Below, piece after piece: positions 15,260 to 24,328 of a stretch of DNA of 41,355 nt; position 1 is the stretch's first letter; every line of letters starts with the position of its first letter. The position numbers and the translations under genes were made by a program. The notes beneath the pieces were generated by a model that worked only from the letters and a program-made list of their open reading frames with translations, was not told where the DNA came from and made no database searches. The DNA is from Flavobacteriaceae bacterium (GTDB lineage Bacteria > Bacteroidota > Bacteroidia > Flavobacteriales > Flavobacteriaceae): the NCBI GenBank assembly GCA_022425505.1, contig JAKMFI010000003.1, positions 1 through 41,355 on the forward strand. The letters are read 5' to 3'.

Positions 15260-16210
15260 AACAGGTTTTGTTCAATTTTAATCCTTTTGATTATTTCTGT
15301 CCTATTTTGGAGCTGCTCGAACCGAAAAACATCAAAAGATGCTGCACAGTCCTATGAACTCATTCGTTTTGAAAGTATTTTTTTTGATGCCCACCCAGAC
15401 TCCCTTGCTGAAGTCGAGAAACACTTTCCTTATTTTTTTCCAAAAAGCTATCCCTTTTCCGTATGGGTCAATCGACGTACAGACAGCTTGCAGCTGGCTT
15501 TGTATGAGCAAACCAAATCGATTTCGAATTCAGATATTCAAGACCAGCTGATCCCTTTTATGGAAGGTCTTCCTCGTGTTTTTGAGAATGTTCGAGTGCC
15601 CAATAAGTTGATTACGATCACTTCGGACGTTGACTACAACAATAAAGTCATCATCAACGACAGCATGGTATTGATTGCCATTGACAATTTTTTGGGTGTT
15701 AATCATCACATGTATGAGGGAATTGCCTTGTATTTGCGTCAGCAAATGGAGTTGAAACATCTATCAAAAGAACTGGCAGAATCATTTGCAAACAATCGAA
15801 TTGCTTTGCCCAAAGACCGTACCTTTTTGGCGCAATTGATTTACTCTGGTAAAATCCAGTTCTTGAAGCAATCGATTTTGTCCGATTATTCAGAAGATAA
15901 AATTTTGGGATACACGCCTGACCAGCTCGCTTGGGCAATGACGAATGAAAAAGAAATCTGGAATTTCTTTGTTTCCAAAGAGTTGCTTTACAGTACAGAT
16001 CCAGAGTTGATCAAACGCTTTATTTCGCCAGCTCCGTTTTCAAAATTTTATTTGAATATCGATGTTGACTCTCCAGGTCAAATCGGTCAATGGCTTGGCC
16101 TTCAAATCGTTAAGGCCTATCAAATGAAAGAACGAAAATCCATTGCGCAGCTCCTCAATACTCCTTACAGAGAGTTGTTTGAACAATCAAAATATAAACC
16201 TCGAAGATGA
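15245..16210 (+). CDS. gldB: gliding motility lipoprotein GldB
   Basis: Lipoprotein required for gliding motility in Flavobacterium johnsoniae; its biochemical role is unsettled. It has 321 residues. A lipoprotein signal ends at Cys24 (VLFWSC). The GldB family shows in FESIFFDAHPDSL, FPKSYPF, and the segment around residue 140 (INDSMVLIAIDNFLGVNHHMYEGIALYLRQQM). Linkage to gldC, with which it overlaps by 4 nt, confirms the call. It is divergent from nadE; no clear promoter of its own was found. Confidence 0.93.
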   Translation: MHVFKNRFCSILILLIISVLFWSCSNRKTSKDAAQSYELIRFESIFFDAHPDSLAEVEKHFPYFFPKSYPFSVWVNRRTDSLQLALYEQTKSISNSDIQDQLIPFMEGLPRVFENVRVPNKLITITSDVDYNNKVIINDSMVLIAIDNFLGVNHHMYEGIALYLRQQMELKHLSKELAESFANNRIALPKDRTFLAQLIYSGKIQFLKQSILSDYSEDKILGYTPDQLAWAMTNEKEIWNFFVSKELLYSTDPELIKRFISPAPFSKFYLNIDVDSPGQIGQWLGLQIVKAYQMKERKSIAQLLNTPYRELFEQSKYKPRR

Positions 16211-16560
16211 TGAAAAAGACGAGTATTACGATAAATGTTACCCTGGATGAGAATCATGTGCCAGAAAAGCTAAGTTGGTCTGCCCCTGATGGTGGTATTG
16301 ACAAGCAAGAAACGCACGCCATGTTTTTAAACACTTGGGACAAAGAAACCCAAGAAAGCGCTCGTATTGACTTATGGACCAAAGAGATGCCTGTTGACCA
16401 AATGCGTGTGTTTGTTCACCAAACGCTTGTCGGCATTCGCAACTCGTATATGAAAGCCACGCAAGATGTTGAAATGGGAGAGGTCTTTCAACAATTTTGT
16501 GATTATTTTTCAAGTGAACATAAACTGGGCAAGGTCCAAAAAACTAAAGATTCGAATTGA
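16207..16560 (+). CDS. gldC: gliding motility protein GldC
   Basis: Small soluble protein (117 residues) encoded next to gldB; in F. johnsoniae its loss impairs gliding. There is no signal peptide or membrane segment. The conserved start [24 protein letters not shown] and the following acidic, Trp-containing region fit the family. Two consecutive ATG codons (16207 and 16210) give the start; either one overlaps the gldB stop codon. The 3' end overlaps the convergent engB gene by 17 nt. Confidence 0.92.
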   Translation: MMKKTSITINVTLDENHVPEKLSWSAPDGGIDKQETHAMFLNTWDKETQESARIDLWTKEMPVDQMRVFVHQTLVGIRNSYMKATQDVEMGEVFQQFCDYFSSEHKLGKVQKTKDSN

Positions 16561-17140
16561 TTGATTCGATATAGTTGAGAATTTCTTTTTTTCCTTCTCC
16601 ATTCTTAGCTGAAGATTCAAATAATGGCGGAACACTTTCCCAACCCTGCTCCAAAAGATGCGATTTATAAACAGACATATTGTTTTGACGTTGTGTGATG
16701 GAGAGTTTATCAATCTTAGTAAACACGATAGAGAATGGATGTTGTTGAGTACCTAGCGCATTGATAAAATCGATATCGATTTTTTGCGGTTCGTGCCGAC
16801 TATCGATTAAAACAAAAGTATTGACCAATTGTTTTCGATTGGCGAAATAGCCTTGGATTAGTGTTTTGAGCTCCTTTCTCTCTTGTTTCGATATTTTAGC
16901 ATACCCATAACCAGGTAAGTCAACCAGACACCAAGCTTCATTGATTAAAAAGTGATTGATCAGCTTTGTTTTTCCAGGGGTTCCCGAAGTTTTTGCGAGT
17001 TTTTTATTGTTTGTTAGGGCATTGATTAGTGATGACTTTCCAACATTAGAGCGGCCGATAAAAGCATATTCAGGAAGAGAAGACTTTGGGCACTGATCAA
17101 CAGTAGAGTTGCTAACCAAAAAACGGGCAGAATGAATCAT
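16544..17140 (-). CDS. engB: ribosome biogenesis GTP-binding protein YsxC/EngB
   Basis: Essential GTPase for 50S subunit assembly in several bacteria. It has 198 residues. G1 is GRSNVGKSS (29-37), G2 lies in the TSGTPGKT segment, G3 is DLPGYG, G4 is TKID, and G5 is SSAKN. All motifs are intact and in normal order. The gene lies 6 nt downstream of the alpha/beta hydrolase gene and is likely co-transcribed with it. Confidence 0.95.
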   Translation of the reverse strand: MIHSARFLVSNSTVDQCPKSSLPEYAFIGRSNVGKSSLINALTNNKKLAKTSGTPGKTKLINHFLINEAWCLVDLPGYGYAKISKQERKELKTLIQGYFANRKQLVNTFVLIDSRHEPQKIDIDFINALGTQQHPFSIVFTKIDKLSITQRQNNMSVYKSHLLEQGWESVPPLFESSAKNGEGKKEILNYIESINSNL

Positions 17141-17146
17141 GGCAAC

Positions 17147-17911
17147 TCAATTTGAATGAGAGTTTAACCAAGCTTCCATATGCACATTGAAAAGATCTGG
17201 ATGTTCCATCATGGGCGCATGCCCACATTTTTCAATCCAAAACAAGGAAGAACTTGGTAGTAAACGATCGAAGTCATGTCCAACTTCAGGTGGCGTTACA
17301 ATGTCGTTTTCTCCCCATATTATGGCGGTTGGAATTTGGATTTTTGGCAAATCTTTCGCCATATTATGCCGAATTGCACTTTTTGCAATTGCTAGAATCT
17401 TAACCAATTTTTTTCGATCATTGACGGTTTCAAACACCTCATCAATAACTTCGTCAGTAGCCACCTTAGGGTCATAAAAAACCTCTTGACATTTCCGCGT
17501 CATGTAGACTTTATCTTCTCTTTTGGGGTAGCTTTCACCCATAGAGTTTTCATAGAGCCCAGAACTACCTGTGATGATAAGTCCTTTGATGTTTTTGGGA
17601 TATAACAAAGAAACCAGCAGTCCAATGTGTCCTCCAAGGGAGTTTCCAAGCAAAGTGACTTCTGATAAATTCAGATGGGAAATAAATTGATTGACATAAT
17701 TGGCAAACTCTTTGACGTTGGTTTTCAGCAAGGGGAGGTCGTAAATAGGTAACATCGGGATTATCACCCGATACCCTTTGTCAGGAAAGTAGTCAGTAAC
17801 TCCTTGAAAGTTACTCAAACCGCCCATAAGTCCATGAAGAATTACGATTGGCTTTCCAGTGCCTACTTCAAGGAATTTAAATTTCCCCGATGTTTTTATT
17901 GTTTGTTTCAT
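17147..17911 (-). CDS. alpha/beta hydrolase
   Basis: Alpha/beta-hydrolase-fold protein of 254 residues without a signal peptide, so presumably cytoplasmic. The oxyanion region is LHGLMGG. The nucleophile elbow is GNSLGG with Ser91. The acid is probably the Asp of WGENDIVTPP and the base the His of CGHAPMMEHP, giving a complete catalytic triad. The substrate is unknown; an esterase or C-C hydrolase are both possible. It is first in a two-gene unit with engB. Confidence 0.88.
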   Translation of the reverse strand: MKQTIKTSGKFKFLEVGTGKPIVILHGLMGGLSNFQGVTDYFPDKGYRVIIPMLPIYDLPLLKTNVKEFANYVNQFISHLNLSEVTLLGNSLGGHIGLLVSLLYPKNIKGLIITGSSGLYENSMGESYPKREDKVYMTRKCQEVFYDPKVATDEVIDEVFETVNDRKKLVKILAIAKSAIRHNMAKDLPKIQIPTAIIWGENDIVTPPEVGHDFDRLLPSSSLFWIEKCGHAPMMEHPDLFNVHMEAWLNSHSN

Positions 17912-17934
17912 CTAATTGAAGCCAATATAGTGCG

Positions 17935-17942
17935 CAAATATA
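17935..17942 (-). promoter_or_regulatory. -7 element ahead of the alpha/beta hydrolase-engB unit
   Basis: TATATTTG on the minus strand (17942-17935), a perfect TAnnTTTG box, 23 nt ahead of the hydrolase start codon. I found no good -33 TTG at the right distance. Confidence 0.45.
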
Positions 17943-18098
17943 ACCATTTCAAGTCAGTTGCCTTATTCGTTTTGCATAAAGTGAAAGCAAATGGTTTAGA
18001 ATTCACAATTTCAATCGAGTTTGCTTAATAAAATGGCAATAACCTCATTGTAAATGATTTAAGCCACTCACAAATGCAAGGTGTTTGAACTTATCAAC

Positions 18099-18125
18099 AA
18101 AGTGGTAAAAAGTGGTAAAAAGTGG
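18099..18125 (+). promoter_or_regulatory. three MraZ boxes ahead of mraZ
   Basis: AAAGTGG occurs at 18099-18105, 18109-18115 and 18119-18125, always with the spacer TAA, so the boxes repeat every 10 bp on one face of the helix. Known MraZ proteins bind tandem boxes of this type ahead of their own gene (AAAGTG[T/G] in Mollicutes, TGGGN repeats in E. coli). The boxes lie where the -33 element of the promoter should be, which fits autoregulation of the dcw cluster. Confidence 0.85.
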
Positions 18126-18136
18126 TAATTTATTGA

Positions 18137-18144
18137 TATATTTG
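18137..18144 (+). promoter_or_regulatory. -7 element of the mraZ/dcw promoter
   Basis: TATATTTG (18137-18144) is a perfect TAnnTTTG box, 19 nt before the mraZ ATG. No TTG/TTTG stands about 20 nt upstream; the MraZ boxes occupy that place. Confidence 0.65.
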
Positions 18145-18163
18145 ACTCAATTCAAGTCGGGAA

Positions 18164-18619
18164 ATGCACGTAGTTGGCACGTATGAATGCAAATTAGATC
18201 CCAAGGGTAGGGTAAAACTTCCCGTGTCTATGGTCAAGCAGCTCAAAGGAGTTGAAACCTTTGTGCTCAAACGTTCTGTGTTTCAAAAGTGTTTGGAGCT
18301 TTACACTTTAGAAGAGTGGTCAGCCATGATGGAAAAAGTGAATAAACTCAACCGATTCAGAAAGAAAAACAACGATTTCATTCGCCGATTCACTGCTGGG
18401 GTGAAAATGATTGATATCGACGCTGCAACCAGAATATTGATCCCGAAGGATTTACTTGGGATTGCTTCTTTAAATAAATCGCTCGTCTTGTCATCGGCAA
18501 TCAACATGATTGAAATCTGGGATAAGGAATTGTACGAACAAGCCATTGACGATGCTGCTCTTGACTTTGCGGAATTGGCAGAAGAGGTGATGGGAAATCA
18601 TGACGAAGATGTATCATAA
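18164..18619 (+). CDS. mraZ: division/cell wall cluster transcriptional regulator MraZ
   Basis: Ring-forming AbrB-like DNA-binding protein that regulates its own cluster. It has 151 residues. Two tandem SpoVT/AbrB-type repeats are visible: the first begins VVGTYECKLDPKGRVKLPVSM, the second TAGVKMIDIDAATRILIPKDLL. The start at 18164 fits the family. The matching operator lies 39-65 nt upstream. It overlaps rsmH by 20 nt. Confidence 0.95.
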   Translation: MHVVGTYECKLDPKGRVKLPVSMVKQLKGVETFVLKRSVFQKCLELYTLEEWSAMMEKVNKLNRFRKKNNDFIRRFTAGVKMIDIDAATRILIPKDLLGIASLNKSLVLSSAINMIEIWDKELYEQAIDDAALDFAELAEEVMGNHDEDVS

Positions 18620-19502
18620 TCCTGTTTTATTGGAAGCTTGCCTTGAGGGGTTGGCTCTCAAGGAATCAGGCACTTATGTCGATGTGACTTTTGGCGGCGG
18701 CGGTCACACCAAAGCCATTTTAGATGCGATTGGACGTGACGGAAAGGTGATTGCTTTTGACCAGGATGAAGATGCGATTGAAAATTCATGGGAGGATGAG
18801 CGCTTGATTTTTATTCATCAAAACTTCACCTATCTACAGCGCTTTTTACGATTTCATAAGATTGATAAAGTCGATGGGATTCTTGCAGATTTAGGTGTTT
18901 CCTCTCACCAAATTGACACACCAACTCGCGGGTTTTCTACACGATTCGATGGCCCACTTGATATGCGAATGAGCTCATCGGAGGGAACATCGGCAAAAGA
19001 CGTGATTAATTCTTATACAAAAGAGCAGTTGAGTGATATCTTTTATCAATATGGAGAACTGACGAATGCACGCAAGATCGCCTCAAGGATCGTTGAGCGC
19101 AGAGAAGTAAACCCCATTGAAACGACTTTGGAATTAGCGGACCTGCTTCGCCCACTTGTTCCTGCAAAGATTCAGCACAAAGTATTGGCCCAAATTTTTC
19201 AAGCTCTTCGTATTGAGGTCAATCAAGAGTTGGAAGCCCTAAAATCTCTTCTCGAGCAAAGCGTAGAAGTCCTCAACCATAATGGAAGACTTTGTGTGAT
19301 CAGTTATCACTCTTTAGAAGATCGCCTTGTTAAGCGTTTTATTCAGCATGGCTGCTTTGAAAACGAACCACAAAAAGATGAGTTTGGGCGTTCATACAAG
19401 CCACTCAAAAAGGTGGGAAACATGACGCTGCCAACGGAAATAGAGATTCAAAACAACAAACGTGCACGCAGTGCCAAACTGCGAATAGCTGAGAAAATAT
19501 GA
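18600..19502 (+). CDS. rsmH: 16S rRNA (cytosine(1402)-N(4))-methyltransferase
   Basis: SAM-dependent methyltransferase for N4 of C1402 in 16S rRNA (MraW). It has 300 residues. The start MTKMYHNPVLLEACLEGL is followed by the SAM motif VDVTFGGGGHTKAI, then DGILADLGVSSHQID and the late CVISYHSLEDRLVKRF. The ATG at 18600 overlaps mraZ; a second ATG at 18609 is possible. It overlaps the FtsL-like gene by 4 nt. Confidence 0.96.
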   Translation: MTKMYHNPVLLEACLEGLALKESGTYVDVTFGGGGHTKAILDAIGRDGKVIAFDQDEDAIENSWEDERLIFIHQNFTYLQRFLRFHKIDKVDGILADLGVSSHQIDTPTRGFSTRFDGPLDMRMSSSEGTSAKDVINSYTKEQLSDIFYQYGELTNARKIASRIVERREVNPIETTLELADLLRPLVPAKIQHKVLAQIFQALRIEVNQELEALKSLLEQSVEVLNHNGRLCVISYHSLEDRLVKRFIQHGCFENEPQKDEFGRSYKPLKKVGNMTLPTEIEIQNNKRARSAKLRIAEKI

Positions 19503-19807
19503 GACAAAGTATGTTAGAAATTCTTCGAGGTTCTTTCTTGGTGCAGCAAGGTGCCTTACGGAACTGGCGACTCATATTTTTCTTCTTTTTTCTGGCGGGT
19601 GTTATGATTACATCCTCTCACAATATTGACCAAAAGGTGATGCAGATTTCGTCCTTAAACACCGAAATCCAAGCGTTAAAAAGTCAGTTTGCAGAAACGA
19701 GAACCCAAGCCATGTATATGCGTTTGGAAACGGAAGTAAAAAGCAAATTGTCCAAACGTGGATTTGTATCCTCTGTTACCCCACCCACAAAAATCATCAT
19801 TGAATAA
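19499..19807 (+). CDS. ftsL: FtsL-like cell division protein
   Basis: Small bitopic membrane protein of 102 residues. A cytoplasmic N-terminus is followed by one membrane segment (about 23-40, rich in Phe) and a periplasmic part that looks like a coiled coil (about 44-85). Sequence similarity to FtsL of other phyla is low, but position between rsmH and ftsI, size and topology support the call. In the divisome it would pair with an FtsB/DivIC-type protein and FtsQ. Confidence 0.85.
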   Translation: MRQSMLEILRGSFLVQQGALRNWRLIFFFFFLAGVMITSSHNIDQKVMQISSLNTEIQALKSQFAETRTQAMYMRLETEVKSKLSKRGFVSSVTPPTKIIIE

Positions 19808-19812
19808 GACAA

Positions 19813-21672
19813 ATGGAAAAGCAAAAGAGACTGATTTCTAGATTTTCATTTGTGGTGATTGGGCTTTTCCTACTTGGGTTAGGGATTGGGTATAAAATCA
19901 TCCACATCCAGCTTGTAGAAGGAGATTCCTACAAACTTCTCGCTGAAAAGGCAACCGTACAAAACTTTGAAATTCAACCGATTCGCGGAAATATATATGC
20001 GCATGACGGTAGTCTTCTTGCCACTTCAGTACCGAGATATACCATTCATTTTGATGCAGCTACAGTGACTACAAGTCGTTTTGAGAGTTATGTGGATGCG
20101 CTTGCAGACTCACTCGCTTTTCTATTGGGGAATACGCCCAATTATTATCACAACCTTCTCCTTGATGCGCATAAAAAACAGCATCGCTACAAACGTATTG
20201 CAAAGGATCTAAGTTATGGGCAAATGACTCGTTTGCGAACTTTTCCATTGTTTCGATTGGGGGGCGTTCGCGGGGGCTTGATTGTCGAGCGAAAGACCGT
20301 GCGTGAAAGACCTTTAGGAAAAATCGCCGAACGCACCATTGGCTATGAACAAGAGCAGCCAAACGGGAGCTACCTACGCGTTGGGCTTGAAGGAGCTTTT
20401 GGAGATGAATTACGCGGGATTCCTGGGCTACAGCTGCGTCAAAAAATCGCAAATGGAGAATGGAAACCCTTAAGCTATTCATATCTACAAGAACCACAAG
20501 ATGGGTATGATGTACAAACAACACTTGATGTCAACATTCAAGATGTCACTCACAATGCTTTGCTCGGAGCTCTTGAAAATTTTAAAGCCGATCACGGAAC
20601 AGCTGTCGTGATGGAAACCGAAACAGGAGCGATTCGTGCTGTGGCAAACTTGGGTCGAACTAAAGAGGGGAAGTATTACGAAAAACTCAACTATGCTATT
20701 GGGGAGTCTCACGAACCCGGTTCTACCTTCAAGCTGATGGCACTTGTAGCAGCTCTCGAGGACCAAGTTGTCGATACGACGACAGTTTTTGATACGCAAA
20801 ATGGAGAACTGACTTTTTATGGCAAATACAAAGTACGTGATTCTCGTAAAGGGGGCTATGGTAAAATTCCGATTACCGAAATTTTTGAGCGTTCCTCAAA
20901 TACAGGAATGGTACAGGTAATATACAATGAGTACAACACAAAACCAGAGCAATTTGTAAATCGCCTGATGAATATGGGTCTCAGCGAACCGCTAGGATTG
21001 CCTATCGTAGGCGAGGCAAAACCAGTCATCCCACATCCCGACAAAAAAGGGTGGAGTGGGATTTCTCTTCCATGGATGGCTTATGGATATGGGGTGTTAA
21101 TTACACCAATGCAGACGCTCACTTTCTATAACGCCATTGCCAATGACGGCGTCATGGTTAGACCCAGATTTATCGAAGGTACCCAAAACACAAGGAGACA
21201 AATCAAAAAGCAGTCTGAAGTCGAAGTTATCAACCCTTCCATTTGTTCCAAAGAGACGATTGGCAAGGTCAAAAGTATGTTGAAAGGAGTGGTGGAAAAA
21301 CCTTGGGGTACAGCTCATAATATTTACGATCCCAATTTTGCAATCTCTGGAAAAACAGGAACCTGTCAGTTGGACTACAACACGGACGAGGTACAATACG
21401 TTGCGAGTTTTGTAGGGTATTTTCCTTCAGACCAACCAAAATACTCATGCATAGTGGTCATTCACCGCCCTGATAAAGAAAAAGGATATTTCGGAAATCA
21501 GGTAGCTGCCCCAGTTTTCCAAACAATTGCTCACAAGCTATACAGCTCAATTCCAAGAGAAACCAAGCTCAGCCGAGATCGCTATTTGGAAATCACGGGT
21601 AATAAGAGTGAGACCAACCAAAGCGTGGTCGAAGCCGATGTCAAACTCACCAAAACACAAAAGAAATCCTGA
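19813..21672 (+). CDS. ftsI: peptidoglycan transpeptidase, FtsI-type penicillin-binding protein
   Basis: Class B penicillin-binding protein for septal peptidoglycan. In 619 residues there is a membrane anchor (about 10-30), a dimerisation/pedestal domain (RGNIYAHDGSLLATSVPRY), and a transpeptidase domain with STFK (304-307, acylated Ser304), SSN (361-363) and KTG (514-516). After residue about 565 there is only a short hydrophilic tail; I see no PASTA repeat, which related flavobacterial proteins often carry. It overlaps murE by 1 nt (TGATG). Confidence 0.94.
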   Translation: MEKQKRLISRFSFVVIGLFLLGLGIGYKIIHIQLVEGDSYKLLAEKATVQNFEIQPIRGNIYAHDGSLLATSVPRYTIHFDAATVTTSRFESYVDALADSLAFLLGNTPNYYHNLLLDAHKKQHRYKRIAKDLSYGQMTRLRTFPLFRLGGVRGGLIVERKTVRERPLGKIAERTIGYEQEQPNGSYLRVGLEGAFGDELRGIPGLQLRQKIANGEWKPLSYSYLQEPQDGYDVQTTLDVNIQDVTHNALLGALENFKADHGTAVVMETETGAIRAVANLGRTKEGKYYEKLNYAIGESHEPGSTFKLMALVAALEDQVVDTTTVFDTQNGELTFYGKYKVRDSRKGGYGKIPITEIFERSSNTGMVQVIYNEYNTKPEQFVNRLMNMGLSEPLGLPIVGEAKPVIPHPDKKGWSGISLPWMAYGYGVLITPMQTLTFYNAIANDGVMVRPRFIEGTQNTRRQIKKQSEVEVINPSICSKETIGKVKSMLKGVVEKPWGTAHNIYDPNFAISGKTGTCQLDYNTDEVQYVASFVGYFPSDQPKYSCIVVIHRPDKEKGYFGNQVAAPVFQTIAHKLYSSIPRETKLSRDRYLEITGNKSETNQSVVEADVKLTKTQKKS

Positions 21673-23129
21673 TGCAACTCAAAGAATTACTTTTTGGCGT
21701 ATCCATAGAGTCTGTTTTTGGGATCACATCCGTTTCGATTGATTATGTGACTGCAGACTCTCGTCAGGTCGAACCCAATACATTGTTTGTTGCCATTCGT
21801 GGAGAGTTTCACGATGGGCATCAACACATCGATGATGCTGTAAAGAAGGGTGCTATCGCAATCCTATGCGAAGAATTACCCAAAAAGCAAGTGGAAGGAA
21901 TTACCTATGTGCAAACCTTCCAATCCCGAAGTGCCTATGCTGTGATCGCGTCTAATTATCACAATCGACCTTCTGCCAAACTCAGTCTTATAGGTGTAAC
22001 AGGAACCAACGGCAAAACATCGATTGTTCAATTATTGTTTGAGGTATTCCAGCACTTAGGGTTTTCAGTTGGGAAATTATCCACCATTGCCAACGCCATC
22101 AACGAGCATCACTATCCAGCAACACACACAACACCTGACCCTATGGAGATCAATTCCTTTTTGGCAAAAATGGTCGAAGCGGACGTTTCGTATTGCTTTA
22201 TGGAAGTTTCGTCTCATGGGATCGACCAGCATCGTATAGATGGGCTTCATTTTACAGGTGGGATCTTCACCAACCTTACGCATGATCACCTCGACTATCA
22301 CAAGACTTTTGAAAGCTATAGAGATACCAAAAAGAAGTTTTTTGACAAACTGCCAGCAACCGCTTTTGCACTGAGCAATCACGATGATAAGAATGGAAAG
22401 TATATGTTGCAAAATTGCGCTGCAAAGCAGCATTCCTATGCGTTAAAGAACACAGCTGAATTTAAAGCGAAAATCCTTGAGCATGACTTTTCGGGAATGC
22501 AACTTCGGATAGACGGTAAAGAAACATGGGTGGCATTGGTTGGTGACTTCAACGCATCGAATATGTTGGCGGTATACGCTTGCACACAGCTACTGGGAGA
22601 GAACGCTGACCAGAGTCTAAGTGCTTTGAGTGTGGTAGAGCCCGTATCGGGACGGTTTAATGTTGTCAGTGGAGGGCATCCAGTCCGAGCGATTGTTGAT
22701 TATGCGCATACGCCAGATGCATTAAATCACGTACTGGAGACAATCAACAAAATTAGGACTGGAAATGAGATGTTGATCACCGTTTTTGGTTGTGGTGGAG
22801 ATCGGGATAAGGCAAAGCGTCCACTCATGGGACGGATTGCTTCAACATTAAGCGATAAGGTGATTTTTACTTCTGATAATCCGCGCAATGAAGACCCTGA
22901 AAAGATTATTGAGCAGATCGAATCGGGTGTACCAGCAAAACATTTTAAAAAATACATCAGTATCTCAAGCCGATTACAAGCGATAAAAACTGCTTGTCAG
23001 CTTGCCCATAAAGGGGATATCATTTTGGTGGCAGGGAAAGGTCATGAAACTTATCAAGACATTAAAGGTGAGCGTTTGGATTTTGACGACGCTAAGGAGT
23101 TAAAACAACATTTACAAAACAAGAACTAA
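21672..23129 (+). CDS. murE: UDP-MurNAc-tripeptide synthetase (meso-diaminopimelate-adding)
   Basis: Adds the third amino acid to UDP-MurNAc-L-Ala-D-Glu. In 485 residues the ATP loop is GTNGKTS (111-117), and the central domain has [12 protein letters not shown] and [13 protein letters not shown] (402-405) is the motif that selects meso-diaminopimelate, so the organism should have DAP-type peptidoglycan. The gene shares 1 nt with the stop of ftsI and 1 nt with the start of mraY. Confidence 0.96.
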   Translation: MQLKELLFGVSIESVFGITSVSIDYVTADSRQVEPNTLFVAIRGEFHDGHQHIDDAVKKGAIAILCEELPKKQVEGITYVQTFQSRSAYAVIASNYHNRPSAKLSLIGVTGTNGKTSIVQLLFEVFQHLGFSVGKLSTIANAINEHHYPATHTTPDPMEINSFLAKMVEADVSYCFMEVSSHGIDQHRIDGLHFTGGIFTNLTHDHLDYHKTFESYRDTKKKFFDKLPATAFALSNHDDKNGKYMLQNCAAKQHSYALKNTAEFKAKILEHDFSGMQLRIDGKETWVALVGDFNASNMLAVYACTQLLGENADQSLSALSVVEPVSGRFNVVSGGHPVRAIVDYAHTPDALNHVLETINKIRTGNEMLITVFGCGGDRDKAKRPLMGRIASTLSDKVIFTSDNPRNEDPEKIIEQIESGVPAKHFKKYISISSRLQAIKTACQLAHKGDIILVAGKGHETYQDIKGERLDFDDAKELKQHLQNKN

Positions 23130-24325
23130 TGCTATACTATCTGTTTGAATATTTAGAACAAGAATTCCAGTTTCCAGGAGCTAGTTTATTCCAGTTCATC
23201 AGTTTTCGAGCATCCATAGCAATCATCTTTTCGCTACTTGTCTCTTTGATTTTTGGGAAACAAATCATACAGCTCTTACAACGCAATCAAATGGGGGAGA
23301 GTATCCGAGATCTAGGCCTGGAAGGTCAAAAAGAAAAAGCTGGCACGCCGACTATGGGAGGTCTCATAATCATTCTGGCAACCCTTGTGCCCGTATTGTT
23401 GTTTGCCAAACTCGACAACATCTACATTCTTCTTCTCATCATCACGACGATTTGGATGGGAAGCATCGGATTTATAGATGATTACATCAAGATTAAGCGA
23501 AAAAATAAAGAAGGTCTTAAAGGAAGGTTTAAAATCATTGGTCAAGTTGGTTTGGGTCTTATTGTCGGGATTACGCTTTACTTCCATCCTGATGTGACCA
23601 TAAGAGAAAACGCTACACTAGGACAAGAGATTGTTGTCAATGAAAAATCGACAAAAACCACAATTCCATTATTGAAAAACAATGAATTTGATTATGCCGA
23701 AGTGATTACTTGGATTGACGAATCCTGGTCTGTGTATGCTTGGTTGGTTTTTATTCCGTTTGTGATCTTTATTGTGACGGCGGTTTCAAATGGCGCAAAC
23801 CTCACCGATGGCATAGACGGATTAGCCGCAGGAACAGCAACCCTAATCGTATTGGTATTGGGGGTTTTTGCATGGGTTTCGGGCAACATTATTTTCTCAG
23901 ATTACCTCAACGTCATGTATATCCCCGATGTGAGTGAACTCGTGATTTTTATCGCGGCATTTGCTGGGGGTCTGGTCGGATTTTTATGGTACAACACCTA
24001 TCCAGCTCAAGTGTTTATGGGTGATACAGGAAGCTTGACCATTGGCGGTATTATTGCCGTTCTCGCACTTTCGGTTCGAAAAGAATTGCTTATTCCTATC
24101 CTGTGCGGTGTTTTCTTCATCGAAAGCTTGTCAGTTATCCTTCAAGTAGGGTATTTCAAGTACACCAAAAAGAAAACAGGAGTTGGAAAACGAATTTTCT
24201 TGATGGCACCTGTCCATCATCATTTCCAAAAACAAGGATATCACGAGAGTAAAATCGTGACTCGTTTATGGATAATCACCATCGCTCTTGCGATCATTTC
24301 ACTTGTAACCTTAAAAATCAGATAG
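23129..24325 (+). CDS. mraY: phospho-N-acetylmuramoyl-pentapeptide transferase
   Basis: Integral membrane enzyme that makes lipid I from UDP-MurNAc-pentapeptide and undecaprenyl phosphate. It has 398 residues with about ten membrane segments. Landmarks are [14 protein letters not shown], the Asp pair in [38 protein letters not shown], and the histidine-rich PVHHHFQ. The 398-residue length includes the longer loop (about 155-195) usual in Bacteroidota. Confidence 0.96.
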   Translation: MLYYLFEYLEQEFQFPGASLFQFISFRASIAIIFSLLVSLIFGKQIIQLLQRNQMGESIRDLGLEGQKEKAGTPTMGGLIIILATLVPVLLFAKLDNIYILLLIITTIWMGSIGFIDDYIKIKRKNKEGLKGRFKIIGQVGLGLIVGITLYFHPDVTIRENATLGQEIVVNEKSTKTTIPLLKNNEFDYAEVITWIDESWSVYAWLVFIPFVIFIVTAVSNGANLTDGIDGLAAGTATLIVLVLGVFAWVSGNIIFSDYLNVMYIPDVSELVIFIAAFAGGLVGFLWYNTYPAQVFMGDTGSLTIGGIIAVLALSVRKELLIPILCGVFFIESLSVILQVGYFKYTKKKTGVGKRIFLMAPVHHHFQKQGYHESKIVTRLWIITIALAIISLVTLKIR

Positions 24326-24328
24326 CCA

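Noticed and set aside
18301-18546. Minus-strand ORF within mraZ
   Set aside because: Shadow of the conserved mraZ frame; low-complexity composition and no family resemblance.
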